Shown here one piece after another: positions 48,532-60,904 of a stretch of DNA of 64,000 bases. The stretch lies in NCBI GenBank assembly GCA_963576565.1, contig OY755038.1, positions 142,638,558-142,702,557 on the forward strand, read 5' to 3'. The first letter of the stretch is position 1. Each line of letters begins with the position of its first letter. This DNA comes from Aspidapion aeneum. Its lineage: Eukaryota; Arthropoda; Insecta; Coleoptera; Brentidae. The notes beneath the pieces were generated by a model. That model ran no database searches. It was not told where the DNA came from and was given only the letters and a program-made list of their open reading frames with translations. The translations under genes were made by a program, and so were the position numbers.

Positions 48532-51500
48532 GAAAAATGAACAATGAACAATGAACAATCAACAATAAACAATAAAAAATGAAAAATGAAAAATGAAAAA
48601 TAAAAAATGAAAAATGAAAAATGAAAAATGAAAAATGAAAAATGAAAAATGAAAAATGAAAAATGAAAAATGAAAAATGAAAAATGAAAAATGAAAAATG
48701 AAAAATGAAAAATGAAAAATGAAAAATGAAAAATGAAAAATGAAAAATGAAAAATGAAAAATGAAAAATGAAAAATGAAAAATGAAAAATGAAAAATGAA
48801 AAATGAAAAATGAAAAATGAAAAATGAAAAATGAAAAATGAAAAATGAAAAATGAAAAATGAAAAATGAAAAATGAAAAATGAAAAATGAAAAATGAAAA
48901 ATGAAAAATGAAAAATGAAAAATGAAAAATGAAAAATGAAAAATGAAAAATGAAAAATGAAAAATGAAAAATGAAAAATGAAAAATGAAAAATGAAAAAT
49001 GAAAAATGAAAAATGAAAAATGAAAAATGAAAAATGAAAAATGAAAAATGAAAAATGAAAAATGAAAAATGAAAAATAAAAATGAAAAATGAAAAATGAA
49101 AAATGAAAAATGAAAAATGAAAAATGAAAAATGAAAAATGAAAAATGAAAAATGAAAAATGAAAAATGAAAAATGAAAAATGAAAAATGAAAAATGAAAA
49201 ATGAAAAATGAAAAATGAAAAATGAAAAATGAAAAATGAAAAATGAAAAATGAAAAATGAAAAATGAACAATGAAGAATGAAGAATGAAGAATGAAGGAT
49301 GAAGGATGAAGGATGAAGGATGAAGGATGAAGGATGAAGGATGAAGGATGAAGGATGAAGGATGAAGAATGAAGAATGAAGAATGAAGAATGAAGAATGA
49401 AGAATGAAGAATGAAGAATGAAGAATGAAGAATGAAGAATGAAGAATGAAGAATGAAGAATGAAGAATGAAGAATGAAGAATGAAGAATGAAGAATGAAG
49501 AATGAAGAATGAAGAATGAAGAATGAAGAATGAAGAATGAAGAATGAAGAATGAAGAATGAAGAATGAAGAATGAAGAATGAAGAATGAAGAATGAAGAA
49601 TGAAGAATGAAGAATGAAGAATGAAGAATGAAGAATGAAGAATGAAGAATGAAGAATGAAGAATGAAGAATGAAGAATGAAGAATGAAGAATGAAGAATG
49701 AAGAATGAAGAATGAAGAATGAAGAATGAAGAATGAAGAATGAAGAATGAAGAATGAAGAATGAAGAATGAAGAATGAAGAATGAAGAATGAAGAATGAA
49801 GAATGAAGAATGAAGAATGAAGAATGAAGAATGAAGAATGAAGAATGAAGAATGAAGAATGAAGAATGAAGAATGAAGAATGAAGAATGAAGAATGAAGA
49901 ATGAAGAATGAAGAATGAAGAATGAAGAATGAAGAATGAAGAATGAAGAATGAAGAATGAAGAATGAAGAATGAAGAATGAAGAATGAAGAATGAAGAAT
50001 GAAGAATGAAGAATGAAGAATGAAGAATGAAGAATGAAGAATGAAGAATGAAGAATGAAGAATGAAGAATGAAGAATGAAGAATGAAGAATGAAGAATGA
50101 AGAATGAAGAATGAAGAATGAAGAATGAAGAATGAAGAATGAAGAATGAAGAATGAAGAATGAAGAATGAAGAATGAAGAATGAAGAATGAAGAATGAAG
50201 AATGAAGAATGAAGAATGAAGAATGAAGAATGAAGAATGAAGAATGAAGAATGAAGAATGAAGAATGAAGAATGAAGAATGAAGAATGAAGAATGAAGAA
50301 TGAAGAATGAAGAATGAAGAATGAAGAATGAAGAATGAAGAATGAAGAATGAAGAATGAAGAATGAAGAATGAAGAATGAAGAATGAAGAATGAAGAATG
50401 AAGAATGAAGAATGAAGAATGAAGAATGAAGAATGAAGAATGAAGAATGAAGAATGAAGAATGAAGAATGAAGAATGAAGAATGAAGAATGAAGAATGAA
50501 GAATGAAGAATGAAGAATGAAGAATGAAGAATGAAGAATGAAGAATGAAGAATGAAGAATGAAGAATGAAGAATGAAGAATGAAGAATGAAGAATGAAGA
50601 ATGAAGAATGAAGAATGAAGAATGAAGAATGAAGAATGAAGAATGAAGAATGAAGAATGAAGAATGAAGAATGAAGAATGAAGAATGAAGAATGAAGAAT
50701 GAAGAATGAAGAATGAAGAATGAAGAATGAAGAATGAAGAATGAAGAATGAAGAATGAAGAATGAAGAATGAAGAATGAAGAATGAAGAATGAAGAATGA
50801 AGAATGAAGAATGAAGAATGAAGAATGAAGAATGAAGAATGAAGAATGAAGAATGAAGAATGAAGAATGAAGAATGAAGAATGAAGAATGAAGAATGAAG
50901 AATGAAGAATGAAGAATGAAGAATGAAGAATGAAGAATGAAGAATGAAGAATGAAGAATGAAGAATGAAGAATGAAGAATGAAGAATGAAGAATGAAGAA
51001 TGAAGAATGAAGAATGAAGAATGAAGAATGAAGAATGAAGAATGAAGAATGAAGAATGAAGAATGAAGAATGAAGAATGAAGAATGAAGAATGAAGAATG
51101 AAGAATGAAGAATGAAGAATGAAGAATGAAGAATGAAGAATGAAGAATGAAGAATGAAGAATGAAGAATGAAGAATGAAGAATGAAGAATGAAGAATGAA
51201 GAATGAAGAATGAAGAATGAAGAATGAAGAATGAAGAATGAAGAATGAAGAATGAAGAATGAAGAATGAAGAATGAAGAATGAAGAATGAAGAATGAAGA
51301 ATGAAGAATGAAGAATGAAGAATGAAGAATGAAGAATGAAGAATGAAGAATGAAGAATGAAGAATGAAGAATGAAGAATGAAGAATGAAGAATGAAGAAT
51401 GAAGAATGAAGAATGAAGAATGAAGAATGAAGAATGAAGAATGAAGAATGAAGAATGAAGAATGAAGAATGAAGAATGAAGAATGAAGAATGAAGAATGA

Positions 51501-53115
51501 AGAATGAAGAATGAAGAATGAAGAATGAAGAATGAAGAATGAAGAATGAAGAATGAAGAATGAAGAATGAAGAATGAAGAATGAAGAATGAAGAATGAAG
51601 AATGAAGAATGAAGAATGAAGAATGAAGAATGAAGAATGAAGAATGAAGAATGAAGAATGAAGAATGAAGAATGAAGAATGAAGAATGAAGAATGAAGAA
51701 TGAAGAATGAAGAATGAAGAATGAAGAATGAAGAATGAAGAATGAAGAATGAAGAATGAAGAATGAAGAATGAAGAATGAAGAATGAAGAATGAAGAATG
51801 AAGAATGAAGAATGAAGAATGAAGAATGAAGAATGAAGAATGAAGAATGAAGAATGAAGAATGAAGAATGAAGAATGAAGAATGAAGAATGAAGAATGAA
51901 GAATGAAGAATGAAGAATGAAGAATGAAGAATGAAGAATGAAGAATGAAGAATGAAGAATGAAGAATGAAGAATGAAGAATGAAGAATGAAGAATGAAGA
52001 ATGAAGAATGAAGAATGAAGAATGAAGAATGAAGAATGAAGAATGAAGAATGAAGAATGAAGAATGAAGAATGAAGAATGAAGAATGAAGAATGAAGAAT
52101 GAAGAATGAAGAATGAAGAATGAAGAATGAAGAATGAAGAATGAAGAATGAAGAATGAAGAATGAAGAATGAAGAATGAAGAATGAAGAATGAAGAATGA
52201 AGAATGAAGAATGAAGAATGAAGAATGAAGAATGAAGAATGAAGAATGAAGAATGAAGAATGAAGAATGAAGAATGAAGAATGAAGAATGAAGAATGAAG
52301 AATGAAGAATGAAGAATGAAGAATGAAGAATGAAGAATGAAGAATGAAGAATGAAGAATGAAGAATGAAGAATGAAGAATGAAGAATGAAGAATGAAGAA
52401 TGAAGAATGAAGAATGAAGAATGAAGAATGAAGAATGAAGAATGAAGAATGAAGAATGAAGAATGAAGAATGAAGAATGAAGAATGAAGAATGAAGAATG
52501 AAGAATGAAGAATGAAGAATGAAGAATGAAGAATGAAGAATGAAGAATGAAGAATGAAGAATGAAGAATGAAGAATGAAGAATGAAGAATGAAGAATGAA
52601 GAATGAAGAATGAAGAATGAAGAATGAAGAATGAAGAATGAAGAATGAAGAATGAAGAATGAAGAATGAAGAATGAAGAATGAAGAATGAAGAATGAAGA
52701 ATGAAGAATGAAGAATGAAGAATGAAGAATGAAGAATGAAGAATGAAGAATGAAGAATGAAGAATGAAGAATGAAGAATGAAGAATGAAGAATGAAGAAT
52801 GAAGAATGAAGAATGAAGAATGAAGAATGAAGAATGAAGAATGAAGAATGAAGAATGAAGAATGAAGAATGAAGAATGAAGAATGAAGAATGAAGAATGA
52901 AGAATGAAGAATGAAGAATGAAGAATGAAGAATGAAGAATGAAGAATGAAGAATGAAGAATGAAGAATGAAGAATGAAGAATGAAGAATGAAGAATGAAG
53001 AATGAAGAATGAAGAATTAAAAATTAAAAATTAAAAATTAAAAATTAAAAATTAAAAATTAAAAATTAAAAATTAAAAATTAAAAATTAAAAATTAAAAA
53101 TTAAAAATTAAAAAT
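48532..53115. repeat. Heptamer satellite array, 4.6 kb, in variant blocks
   Basis: Seven-base units throughout, in order: GAACAAT and variants (48539-48580), GAAAAAT (48581-49265, about 97 units with one 6-base unit at 49078), GAACAAT/GAAGAAT (49266-49293), GAAGGAT x10 (49294-49363), GAAGAAT x522 (49364-53017) and TAAAAAT x14 (53018-53115). The GAAGAAT block is 3654 bp, an exact multiple of seven. Because 7 is not a multiple of 3, it yields a repetitive Phe/Ile/His/Ser frame on the minus strand that is not a gene. It is not an arthropod telomere repeat (TTAGG or TCAGG). Confidence 0.97.
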
Positions 53116-56100
53116 TTAACAAAACGGGATTTGAATATAAATGGTATTTTTGCCATTTATAAGTTTTTAAAGATTTTTAATTAAATATTGTTTTGACATC
53201 AACAAGCATTAATTATATGCAAGACTAGGTTAAGATTAAGTAAAATTTATGGCACCCCGGCGACTTGTTTTTGGGCTTGTTTTCAGGTTCGCTGTATTTT
53301 AATAAAAGTTGTATTCGGCTAATATGTCCTTTGAGCCACTAACATCAAAATAATTCATATTTTGTAACTGGAAACAAATTTGGTAAACTATTTTCAACTT
53401 TTAAGAAACACACTGTAAGATTTAAACTTTACCGAATTTCTAAATCCACGCATCTTTGAATTGCGGTGGTATTTTGTCTCTTTGTCTTTCTCGCCAATGC
53501 GAGAGAGCTTAAGATTCAGACCACGACAACCAAGAGTGTCTGTAGAGAAGAGTGGTGGAAGAAATCCGTTAAAGAAAGCTTAGATTTAGCCCAATCAGCT
53601 AGCGGCAAACTGAGAATGTCTAGAGAGCGGGGTATTGAAACTTTCGAAAGTCGGATTTTACTGGACTTTTTAGTTTGTCTTTTCCTAGTACGGTACGCTT
53701 TCATTCACACTTCTTAAGGGGGGGTTTTATTTCAACTGGGGAAATTTATCAACTATTTGAACTTTGTATAAGCTATTATCTTTATTATTCATAATTATTT
53801 TAGTCTTTTCTTTTGGAGTTTATGGATTTTAAAGTCATTAATTATTACTGTTTCCAGTGTTTTGAAATAATGTTTTTATCTGTTTTATGGTTTATTTTAA
53901 CAACAAAATACAAACCATTCGTTGCCCTAAAATCGGCATTTTTAATCAATAACATATCCCAAACCTAATAGTAATATTAAGTGAATTAAACAGTTGATTG
54001 AATAGTTTCACTCATTCAATCAACGTTTAAGATGTTGATAAATATATATATTTACAACAAATATATAAAAGGTTTATAAAACCTAAAAGTTTAAGAAGTG
54101 TAAGTATTTGAATACAAAAGTTTAATAGTAGTAAAAAGTCGATATTCAACTAATAAATATAAGAAGTGAAAGTGTGAGTTTGTGTAGCTACAAGAAGAAA
54201 ATTGAAAAGGTATGTATGATTATCCTATTAGTTATACATTTGAGAAAATTTTTAATAGCATACATTTCCTCCAAGAACCGCCAAATTCCCTTTCGAGATT
54301 GTGTAAATTTAATAACATATAGTAACATTTAATCTTTTTATAATTTATATAAGTTGTAGCCTAAGTTGGTAGCTTACAACATTTAAGCCTTGGCCACTTG
54401 AGGTGACAGTACCACTGGCACACACAGGCCCCTAGTACAAAGTGGTGTCAGTAGTTCAGGGTAATTTAGTTTTTGGAAAATTCGTGAAAAAATTTTTTGG
54501 AAAATTTGGGAAAAATTTTTGGAAAATTTGTGAAAATTTTATGTTGAAAGTTTGAGAAAAACTCAGTAGTACTTTAGTTAACCCATTGGTAGTATTTTGT
54601 TGGAAAAACTAAAGGAAATTTTTGTAAAATTGTTCGTTTAAAAAGAAATAGTCTTGTCTAGTTTTTGAAAACCAAAACTAATTTGTTGGAAGATGCGCCA
54701 TCACTGTTTTTCGTTGTTTAATTTACTAACGTTATAATCTGTGTTACAATTATGTGTATTTTCAATATTTTTGAATATTTTTTTGTCCTTGAAACAGTAA
54801 ATACAAGGAAAATGTCAATTTCATGACAATTTTTCTATTGACATATGATCACTTTAAATTTTGAAAAGATAAATTGGTAGAATATTTTTTATTGAAAAGT
54901 TAAGTTTAAATACTATCCAAATATGCCAGCAAATAAAATGCTCTCCATTTCTATCTGGAGGACGGATTCTCCAGCATGCGAAAGGATCAACCTTTTGCCT
55001 TAATAAAGCTTTACTGAACTCTAGATTTGAGTTATAACTCCAAAACTCGTTGGTAAACTTTTAAAATTGTTCCATCAAAACATTATTTAAATAAAATGGA
55101 TAAAAGAGTCCATTATTTTGTCTTAATTGTAGCACAGTGTTGTTAAAATAAAGTCTCGTTAAACTTATCATTCTCTTGCCATTAAAAGCCTATTTTGTCT
55201 TTCTAGCTGAATTTTTTTTTAAGAATCTTTTATTAAAAACACAAAAAAAAGAGTCCATTGCAACTGTTTATTTTTGATTAGTTGGCTGAAACAATAATTG
55301 CCAACCCTTCCTCTGACAAACCACTGATTTTTTTTTGAAGACACCCGTCAAATATAACTAAGGGAGGATATTTTTTATTTATTTTATTGCATTAATAACA
55401 GTTTTTTTTAATGTTTTTCAGAACCATTAAACCCTTTTTATTAATATTTAATAACATTTTTTGTTTAAATAATACGAAAATTTATGTTAAGTCATTATAA
55501 CATTGTTTTTATAAGTATTTTTCATCGTAGATATCGATATTTCTACTTTATTTTGGTTTTATTGTTTGTCTAATACCTAAAACTTCATTTGGCAAAAAGT
55601 ACCTAAGCCAAATTATTTGACCATCTAAGTATCCACAATGGTGTAATTAATTAGTCTCAAGTAATTTTCCATTGAAATTGCATCATAACATTAAAAATTA
55701 TAATTTCTAACTACTTTTTCCATGCAAGCGTGGGCAGCATACCTCTGCTATATATAGTCTATTTGCAATTATTATGGCAATTTCATCTCTCATAAATTTG
55801 TGCTACAGGACTGCTGTAAAGTGTCTGGTTAGGATAAACTCAGAAAACAGACCTAGCTACTAGCAATATCTTGTATAGAATATGTGATAGATATTTTTTG
55901 TTGTCATTTTTGTACTCTCTATATCATACATATATGATTGAGATTTACCAGTTCAAACTAACCAGTAAGCAACCACGAAGTATTTTCAAATTGTATGTTT
56001 TTATATTTCCAGATTTTCAAAATGTATTTTATTTTCCAAATTACACAAAAGTTTCTTTTTGGAAAATAAACGTGTCTGATTGGTTTCTTTGTATCTCAGT

Positions 56101-57884
56101 AACAACTTTGAGAAATTTCTTTATTATACGGTCTACAAGTAAATCTTTCAAAATTTTAATTTGTTAAAACCATGGACTAAATAAATGTAGCTACAGCAAA
56201 AATCGATTCTATTCAATTATTATCAAATTAAAAATAAAAATTTACATTTTATGTTACAAAACATAGCATTCAAACATAGCATTCTTTAAAACGACGTACT
56301 TGTCGAACTATTTTTGCTTTATAATTTTCTTATGACGTATTATTCTTTTCATAAAAGAAAATTTGATTTTCTTCTTAAGTTGGATATTATCAGCACTGTC
56401 TGCAAATTCACAGCTTTTAAGTAAAGTGAGGTAAATGTAGAAACAACCTCCTGTATATTTTTTTTGGTTTTTTTTTTGAAAGAGACTTTATTTTATTTAT
56501 TTTTTTCACTAACATGTAGGTAATCAAGTGAATTTCGTTTCATAATATTTTTAATCAAATCAAAAAGTATATTGTCGTTTATTATCGTAAGTTATTGTCA
56601 AACCATTTTTGCATAATGGTATATCTAATTAAATATTATGAAATGGAAAAACCTATGTGGAACCCTTCATTCAATTTTCTATGATTCAGGTAAAGCCAAC
56701 TAAATTGTCCGAACAAAAATTTGTTTTTGTTTGTAAAGTCATAAACTAATTTTGTCTCAGGTATTATGTAGATGTAGCATTATAAAAATATTTTGGGAAA
56801 AAATCACAATAAAATTATTTTTGCTTTATTTTGTCATTATCTTTGCCCTTAAAGGAATTAATCCGCTACATGCGAAGTAATTAGGTAATTAACTATTTAT
56901 GTTAATAAATGAACTCATCACACTTAAATATCTTATTAAATATTAACACCTTTGAAATTAAAACCTAAAACGACTTATTACCAAATAGATCATTCTGAGT
57001 TAAAACCATGATGTAGAAAGAGAAAAATGATTAGGGAGTTTGATAAAAAGCTCATATTATGAAAAAAAAGTACTGATCTTTGTCAACATTAAAATTTGGT
57101 ACATGTCTAACTTTGAAGACCTATTTTTTTTCGAAAAAAGATCTAAAGTTATATCCTAAGAAGGGATATTAAGAAAATTCGACCTATTTTAAATCAAAGC
57201 AATAAAATAACTACCTTTAGAGAAAAATTTATGTTATTTTTTTATATTTTCAAAAATCAAAACGTTAACCTAACAGAAAACTAAACATTTTTTGTAGAAA
57301 AAATAAAAATGGCATCCATATCGGTTTACTAGTTACCATCTTAAAACACAACCTAGCCTATTTAGAGAGAGTTTCATCCTATTTTTTTATTCGTATGTCA
57401 TTGTATTGAATAATAACTTTACTGAAAAGATAAATAAATTATCCACCAATTAACTTAAAAGTCAAAACACGTTAACTAAACTTAAGAAAGGACTATATTA
57501 CCTATTGAGAACTGCCCATAAGCGGTTATCTCAGTACATATTTTAAATCGAGTCAGAATTTTTATTTATAAAGTCCTTTATTTTATCATCTGTATTTTAC
57601 ACTAAACGCCACCAGGGGGAGCAATGATTGACATTGCGCAAGTTGTAATTAAACATTATTTGTTATAAACTACCACTAGTTTTATTGTCTAATAACAAGA
57701 GTGAAGATCTCATTTTTCTGTGCATAATGTGTGTGATATTCACAAGTTACCGTAGAACACAGTAGACAGAAAACCAATTTTTTTTTTTACAGTAATTTTT
57801 GAGTTAGGTATTTATTCGCACGGTAATTAAACAAGTTTTGCATTGGTAATTTTAACAGTACATTCATTACCTTTTAAAAAAGAA
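53116..57884. other. AT-rich non-coding stretch, 4.8 kb
   Basis: No supported gene. Points noted: a less AT-rich segment at 53463-53715 with an 83-codon frame lacking any domain; a short minisatellite of ttttggaaaatttg-type units at 54472-54560; and TGGTGTCAGTAGTTCAG at 54443, which resembles the Ty3/Gypsy primer-binding site at 59920 over its first 9 bases but has no LTR or coding region around it. This could be intron or intergenic host DNA. Confidence 0.5.
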
Positions 57885-57893
57885 TGGTGCTAT

Positions 57894-58058
57894 CTATCTA
57901 TTTATTTAGCCTTCTTCGATCCATCTTTGGATATAAGCCTCCTTCAATATCTTCCACTCTTTCCTGTATGACGCCGTGTTCATCCATCTAGTCCGCATGT
58001 TTCTTCAAATCGTGCGCTCATCTCATTTGTGGTCTTCCACTACCTCTTTTATTTTCCC
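57894..58058 (-). mobile_element. 3' tail of an RTE/jockey-type LINE with 9-bp flanking repeat
   Basis: On the minus strand the final codons read EWKILKEAYIQRWIEEG then stop, the typical end of a non-LTR reverse transcriptase ORF. Upstream in the same fragment are GRPQMR and HDLKKHA with a stop and a shift, matching the conserved GRP-x-x-RW region of such proteins. After the stop comes a simple tail (ATAG)n. The fragment is flanked by tggtgctat on both sides (57885-57893 and 58059-58067), a probable target-site duplication. It is severely 5'-truncated, as LINE copies usually are. Confidence 0.75.
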
Positions 58059-58067
58059 TGGTGCTAT

Positions 58068-59526
58068 CGACCATGTCTTAAGTGAAATAATATTTTGTAA
58101 AGCCATACAGTAATTTTTGGAAAAAAACATAATCTCATAACATTTTCATTGCATAAGGCTAAAGAAAGCCACAAATCGATGTCCTAACACAGTAAAGGTT
58201 TTTCGTAACCGTTTTTGCTTGTTTTACAACGATAATTTGTTGTCACTATAGTTGGTGACAGTGAAATCGTTTTGATTAGTTTGAAGCTAGAAGATATTTT
58301 CTTGTAATTTTTATTAAAAAGACCAAGTTTACAGGTCATGTCCATGTCTTTATGACTATATAGGTACATTATTGATTTTTATTAAAAAGATATACAAATT
58401 AAGAAGTATGTTTTAAATAACTAAAAATATAAATAATTTAAATAAATAAATTCGATAAGATCAAAGTACTATGTTTGATGTAATATGTAACCCAAACCAC
58501 CAGATAAGCTAAAACGATTGCTTAATCGCACCTTTTCCATACTATATAGGAGAAGTACTAATAATTGTTTCTAAAATTTAACCAAAGATAATGATAAATC
58601 AATCTATTTTTCTAAATTTGACTTGACCTTTGAAATTGGATAAAGGTATTTGATATTTTTCCTAAAATAAAAACTCGCGTATTTTGAGTTAGTAATAATT
58701 TTATACATAACCTTAAAAATAATATTGATTAACATAAACAATAATTATTAAAATAAATATAACATAATTCCCATTTAATGATTAAAGACTGGTTAAAAAG
58801 AAAACGCTATATGGAAATATGGAAATTTAGTTTATACATAACCAATAAGCTAACCTAATTATAAAATTAATTAAAATCAAACAACAAATATAAGACCCTT
58901 TGGTTGATAATCAGTAGAGACATAAATTAGTTGAATGACTTCATTAGTGTGATTCAAGCAAATAAACTATTTTGAAAAACTAAATCAACTTTTGAAAATT
59001 ATTGCAAATACCGTTGCAAAAAAAAATACCCTGTATATTTGCTTGAATCAATTTAAGTATGGTAAAACTTTTTTTTATTTAGGCTGCATTTTTTTTTAAA
59101 TATCCAAGAAAGGTTTCGAAAGAAAAACCGTTAAATTTTTTAAAATTTTGACCTTTTATTTACAAGTTAAAACGTCTTGGCCCATAAATCAATTTACAGG
59201 CTATAAAAATATTCCAGACCACTTGAGTCTATATGAAACAAAGATATACTGATAATTTTGAAAAACACATGGCTCGTTTTGTATAGAGCCCTTTTCTATT
59301 CATCCAAGTACACAAAAAAATGGTCTGGAATTTTTAAAAATAAACACATCTGGGAAAGAAAACGTTTTGTAAAGACCCTCTTTTCTTTACCTACTTCGTT
59401 GGTCCGTACGCATAACAGTGGCGTATCTATTTTATTTGGGGAAGGAAATATTATAATAAATATTGCATAAAACTATTTTGCATATTGTCCAGACCAGTGT
59501 ATTATGTGTGTCCAAAACAAATATAT
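58068..59526. other. AT-rich non-coding stretch with DNA-transposon relics
   Basis: No gene. attccagacca (59209-59219) and tggtctggaat (59321-59331) form an 11-bp inverted repeat, and a similar gtccagaccagtgta lies at 59485, suggestive of Tc1-like ends. cagtggcgta at 59416 resembles an hAT end. None is complete. Confidence 0.4.
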
Positions 59527-59667
59527 TGTTACAAATTTAAGTTATTTAAATTTTATAATTGGAATTTATTTAGGTTTAGTGTAGTATTAGGTCGATTTAT
59601 CTTAGGGTTGTATTCTTTGTCTAGGTTTTAGTTGCGTTGTCTGTGGCTTGCGGTCGCGGAAGTGCGG

Positions 59668-59702
59668 GAACTTTCCGGACGTCGAAGGCTGCCGGAAAGT
59701 TC
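59668..59702. promoter_or_regulatory. Upstream inverted repeat with two heat-shock-factor-type dimers
   Basis: gaactttccgg (59668-59678) and ccggaaagttc (59692-59702) are exact complements. Each contains GAAnnTTC, the two-unit half of a heat-shock element, and the pair ends about 18 bp upstream of the TATA box. This is the position where an activator would act. Binding is inferred, not shown. Confidence 0.55.
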
Positions 59703-59720
59703 GAGAGAGATGGACGATCC

Positions 59721-59757
59721 TATATATAGGGCCGGGGTCGCGCACCAGGCAGTCAGT
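59721..59757 (+). promoter_or_regulatory. Core promoter: TATA box and arthropod initiator
   Basis: TATATATA at 59721-59728 and TCAGT at 59753-59757, about 32 bp apart, the normal TATA-to-start spacing. TCAGT is the classic arthropod initiator. This would place the start of the element RNA near 59755. Confidence 0.75.
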
Positions 59758-59919
59758 CACAGATAACGTGCTGTAGGGTCGTGAGATTAACACGAAGTTA
59801 ATAGACCGATTATAGTAGTGAATTATTAGCAAGTTATTACTAAGTTTAAGTGCGTGTTATTGTACATAATTTGTCGAAATAAATTGAGTTTTAATTTGTC
59901 GTTGTGAACCCGTAACAAT

Positions 59920-59938
59920 TGGTGTCAGAAGTGAGATT
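59920..59938 (+). promoter_or_regulatory. Primer-binding site, probably for tRNA-Leu
   Basis: TGGTGTCAGAAGTGAGATT lies two bases after the LTR end. From memory it is complementary, with one mismatch, to the 3' end of an animal leucine tRNA. Reverse transcription would be primed here. Confidence 0.75.
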
Positions 59939-59951
59939 AAAAAAAATAAAT

Positions 59952-60902
59952 AGTGCAAAGACTATCCTTACACAGTACCACCGGCTAGGACAATTAAAAA
60001 GAAGAACAGTAAGTGATATTGCCAGAATATTCGGAACTGAATAGCGCAAAGACTACCCTTACATATTACCACCGGATAGGACAATTGGACAGAAAAACAG
60101 TAAGTGATTTTTCTAGAATATTCGAAGAAGTTCGATATTGTTTTATTCAAAAACTAAAAGAGATATTTAAGAACCGACTTCGACATTAACTTTACAGTCC
60201 AAAAATTGATAATTAGAGAGATTTTCTAGAATATTCTATAACATTCTACGACGTTCTATTCAAAAACTAGAAGAGATATACAAATACCGACTTCGACATT
60301 AGATTAGTAATTTTAAAAGTAAGAATCAGAAAGAATTTCTAGAACATTCCATCACTTTCTATGACGATCTATTCGAAAACCAGAAGAAATATCCAAAAAG
60401 AGACTTCGACATTAGCTTAGTAATTTCAAAAGTATGAACTAAAAAGAATTTCTAGAAGATTCCATAACATTCTACGACGTTCTATTCAAAAACTAGAAGA
60501 GATATACAAATACCGGTTTCGACATTAGTTTAGTTATTTCAAAAGTAAGAATTAGAAAGAATTTCTAGAAGATTCCATAACATTCTACGACGTTCTATTC
60601 AAAAACTAGAAGAGATATACAAATACCGACTTCGACAGTAGCTTAGTTATTTTAAAAGTAAGAATTAGAAATTATTTCTAGAATATTCCATAACATTCTA
60701 CGACGGTCTATTCGAGAACCAAAAGAGATAATCAAAAAGTGACTTCTACATTTGCCTAGTAGCAGAAATAGTAGCATTTACCAGTATATTCCAGAACATT
60801 CCATTATGTTCTATTTAAGAATTGGAAGAGATATTGAAAAACCGACTTCGACATTCGCTTTATAGCCCTAAAATAGACGTTTTAAGTGATTTATCAGGAA
60901 GT
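59952..60902 (+). repeat. Leader tandem repeats: ~90-bp unit x2, then 113-bp unit x7
   Basis: A ~90-bp unit starting agtgcaaagactatcc or agcgcaaagactaccc appears at 59952 and 60042. From 60111 a 113-bp unit repeats seven times with no net length change; its landmarks are ttctagaa, cattctacgacgttctattc, aaaaactagaagagatata and ccgacttcgaca. The units differ by a modest number of substitutions, the last one most. No long frame crosses the array, so this is untranslated leader. Confidence 0.9.
60111..60801 (+). promoter_or_regulatory. Array of seven perfect heat-shock elements at 113-bp spacing
   Basis: TTCnnGAAnnTTC occurs at 60111, 60224, 60337, 60450, 60563, 60676 and 60789. Six read TTCTAGAAnATTC and the seventh TTCCAGAACATTC. 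Three alternating 5-bp nGAAn units are the consensus binding site of the heat-shock factor trimer (established knowledge). The trimer is kept in every unit, although other parts of the unit vary. A GAAnnTTC dimer also lies at 60025. The sites are downstream of the predicted start, in the leader, where HSF could act as an internal enhancer. Heat response is inferred. Confidence 0.75.
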
Positions 60903-60904
60903 TG

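Larger units (their letters stand above)
59527..59917 (+). repeat. 5' LTR of the Ty3/Gypsy element (391 bp)
   Basis: Begins TGTTAC and ends GTAACA, a 6-bp inverted terminal repeat as LTRs have. It contains a promoter (TATATATA at 59721, TCAGT at 59753), an upstream inverted repeat with GAAnnTTC sites, and AATAAA at 59878. The second LTR is outside the window, so the limits rest on TG...CA ends and the primer-binding site. Confidence 0.85.

Noticed and set aside
48510..49271. 253-residue minus-strand frame of repeating Phe/Ile/His/Ser
   Set aside because: It is the translation of the GAAAAAT heptamer array; seven-base units give a repeating seven-residue pattern with no stop. Not a protein gene.
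48532..53115. Telomeric or CRISPR array
   Set aside because: The unit is not TTAGG or TCAGG, there are no spacers, and the organism is eukaryotic.
53466..53717. 83-residue frame in a less AT-rich segment
   Set aside because: No domain, start context or splice support; frames overlap on both strands.
54443..54460. Second retroelement primer-binding site (TGGTGTCAGTAGTTCAG)
   Set aside because: It resembles the PBS at 59920 only over its first bases, and no LTR, gag or pol is found nearby.
55871..56167. 98-residue frame rich in Phe/Ile/Tyr
   Set aside because: Composition is what AT-rich random sequence gives; no motif seen.
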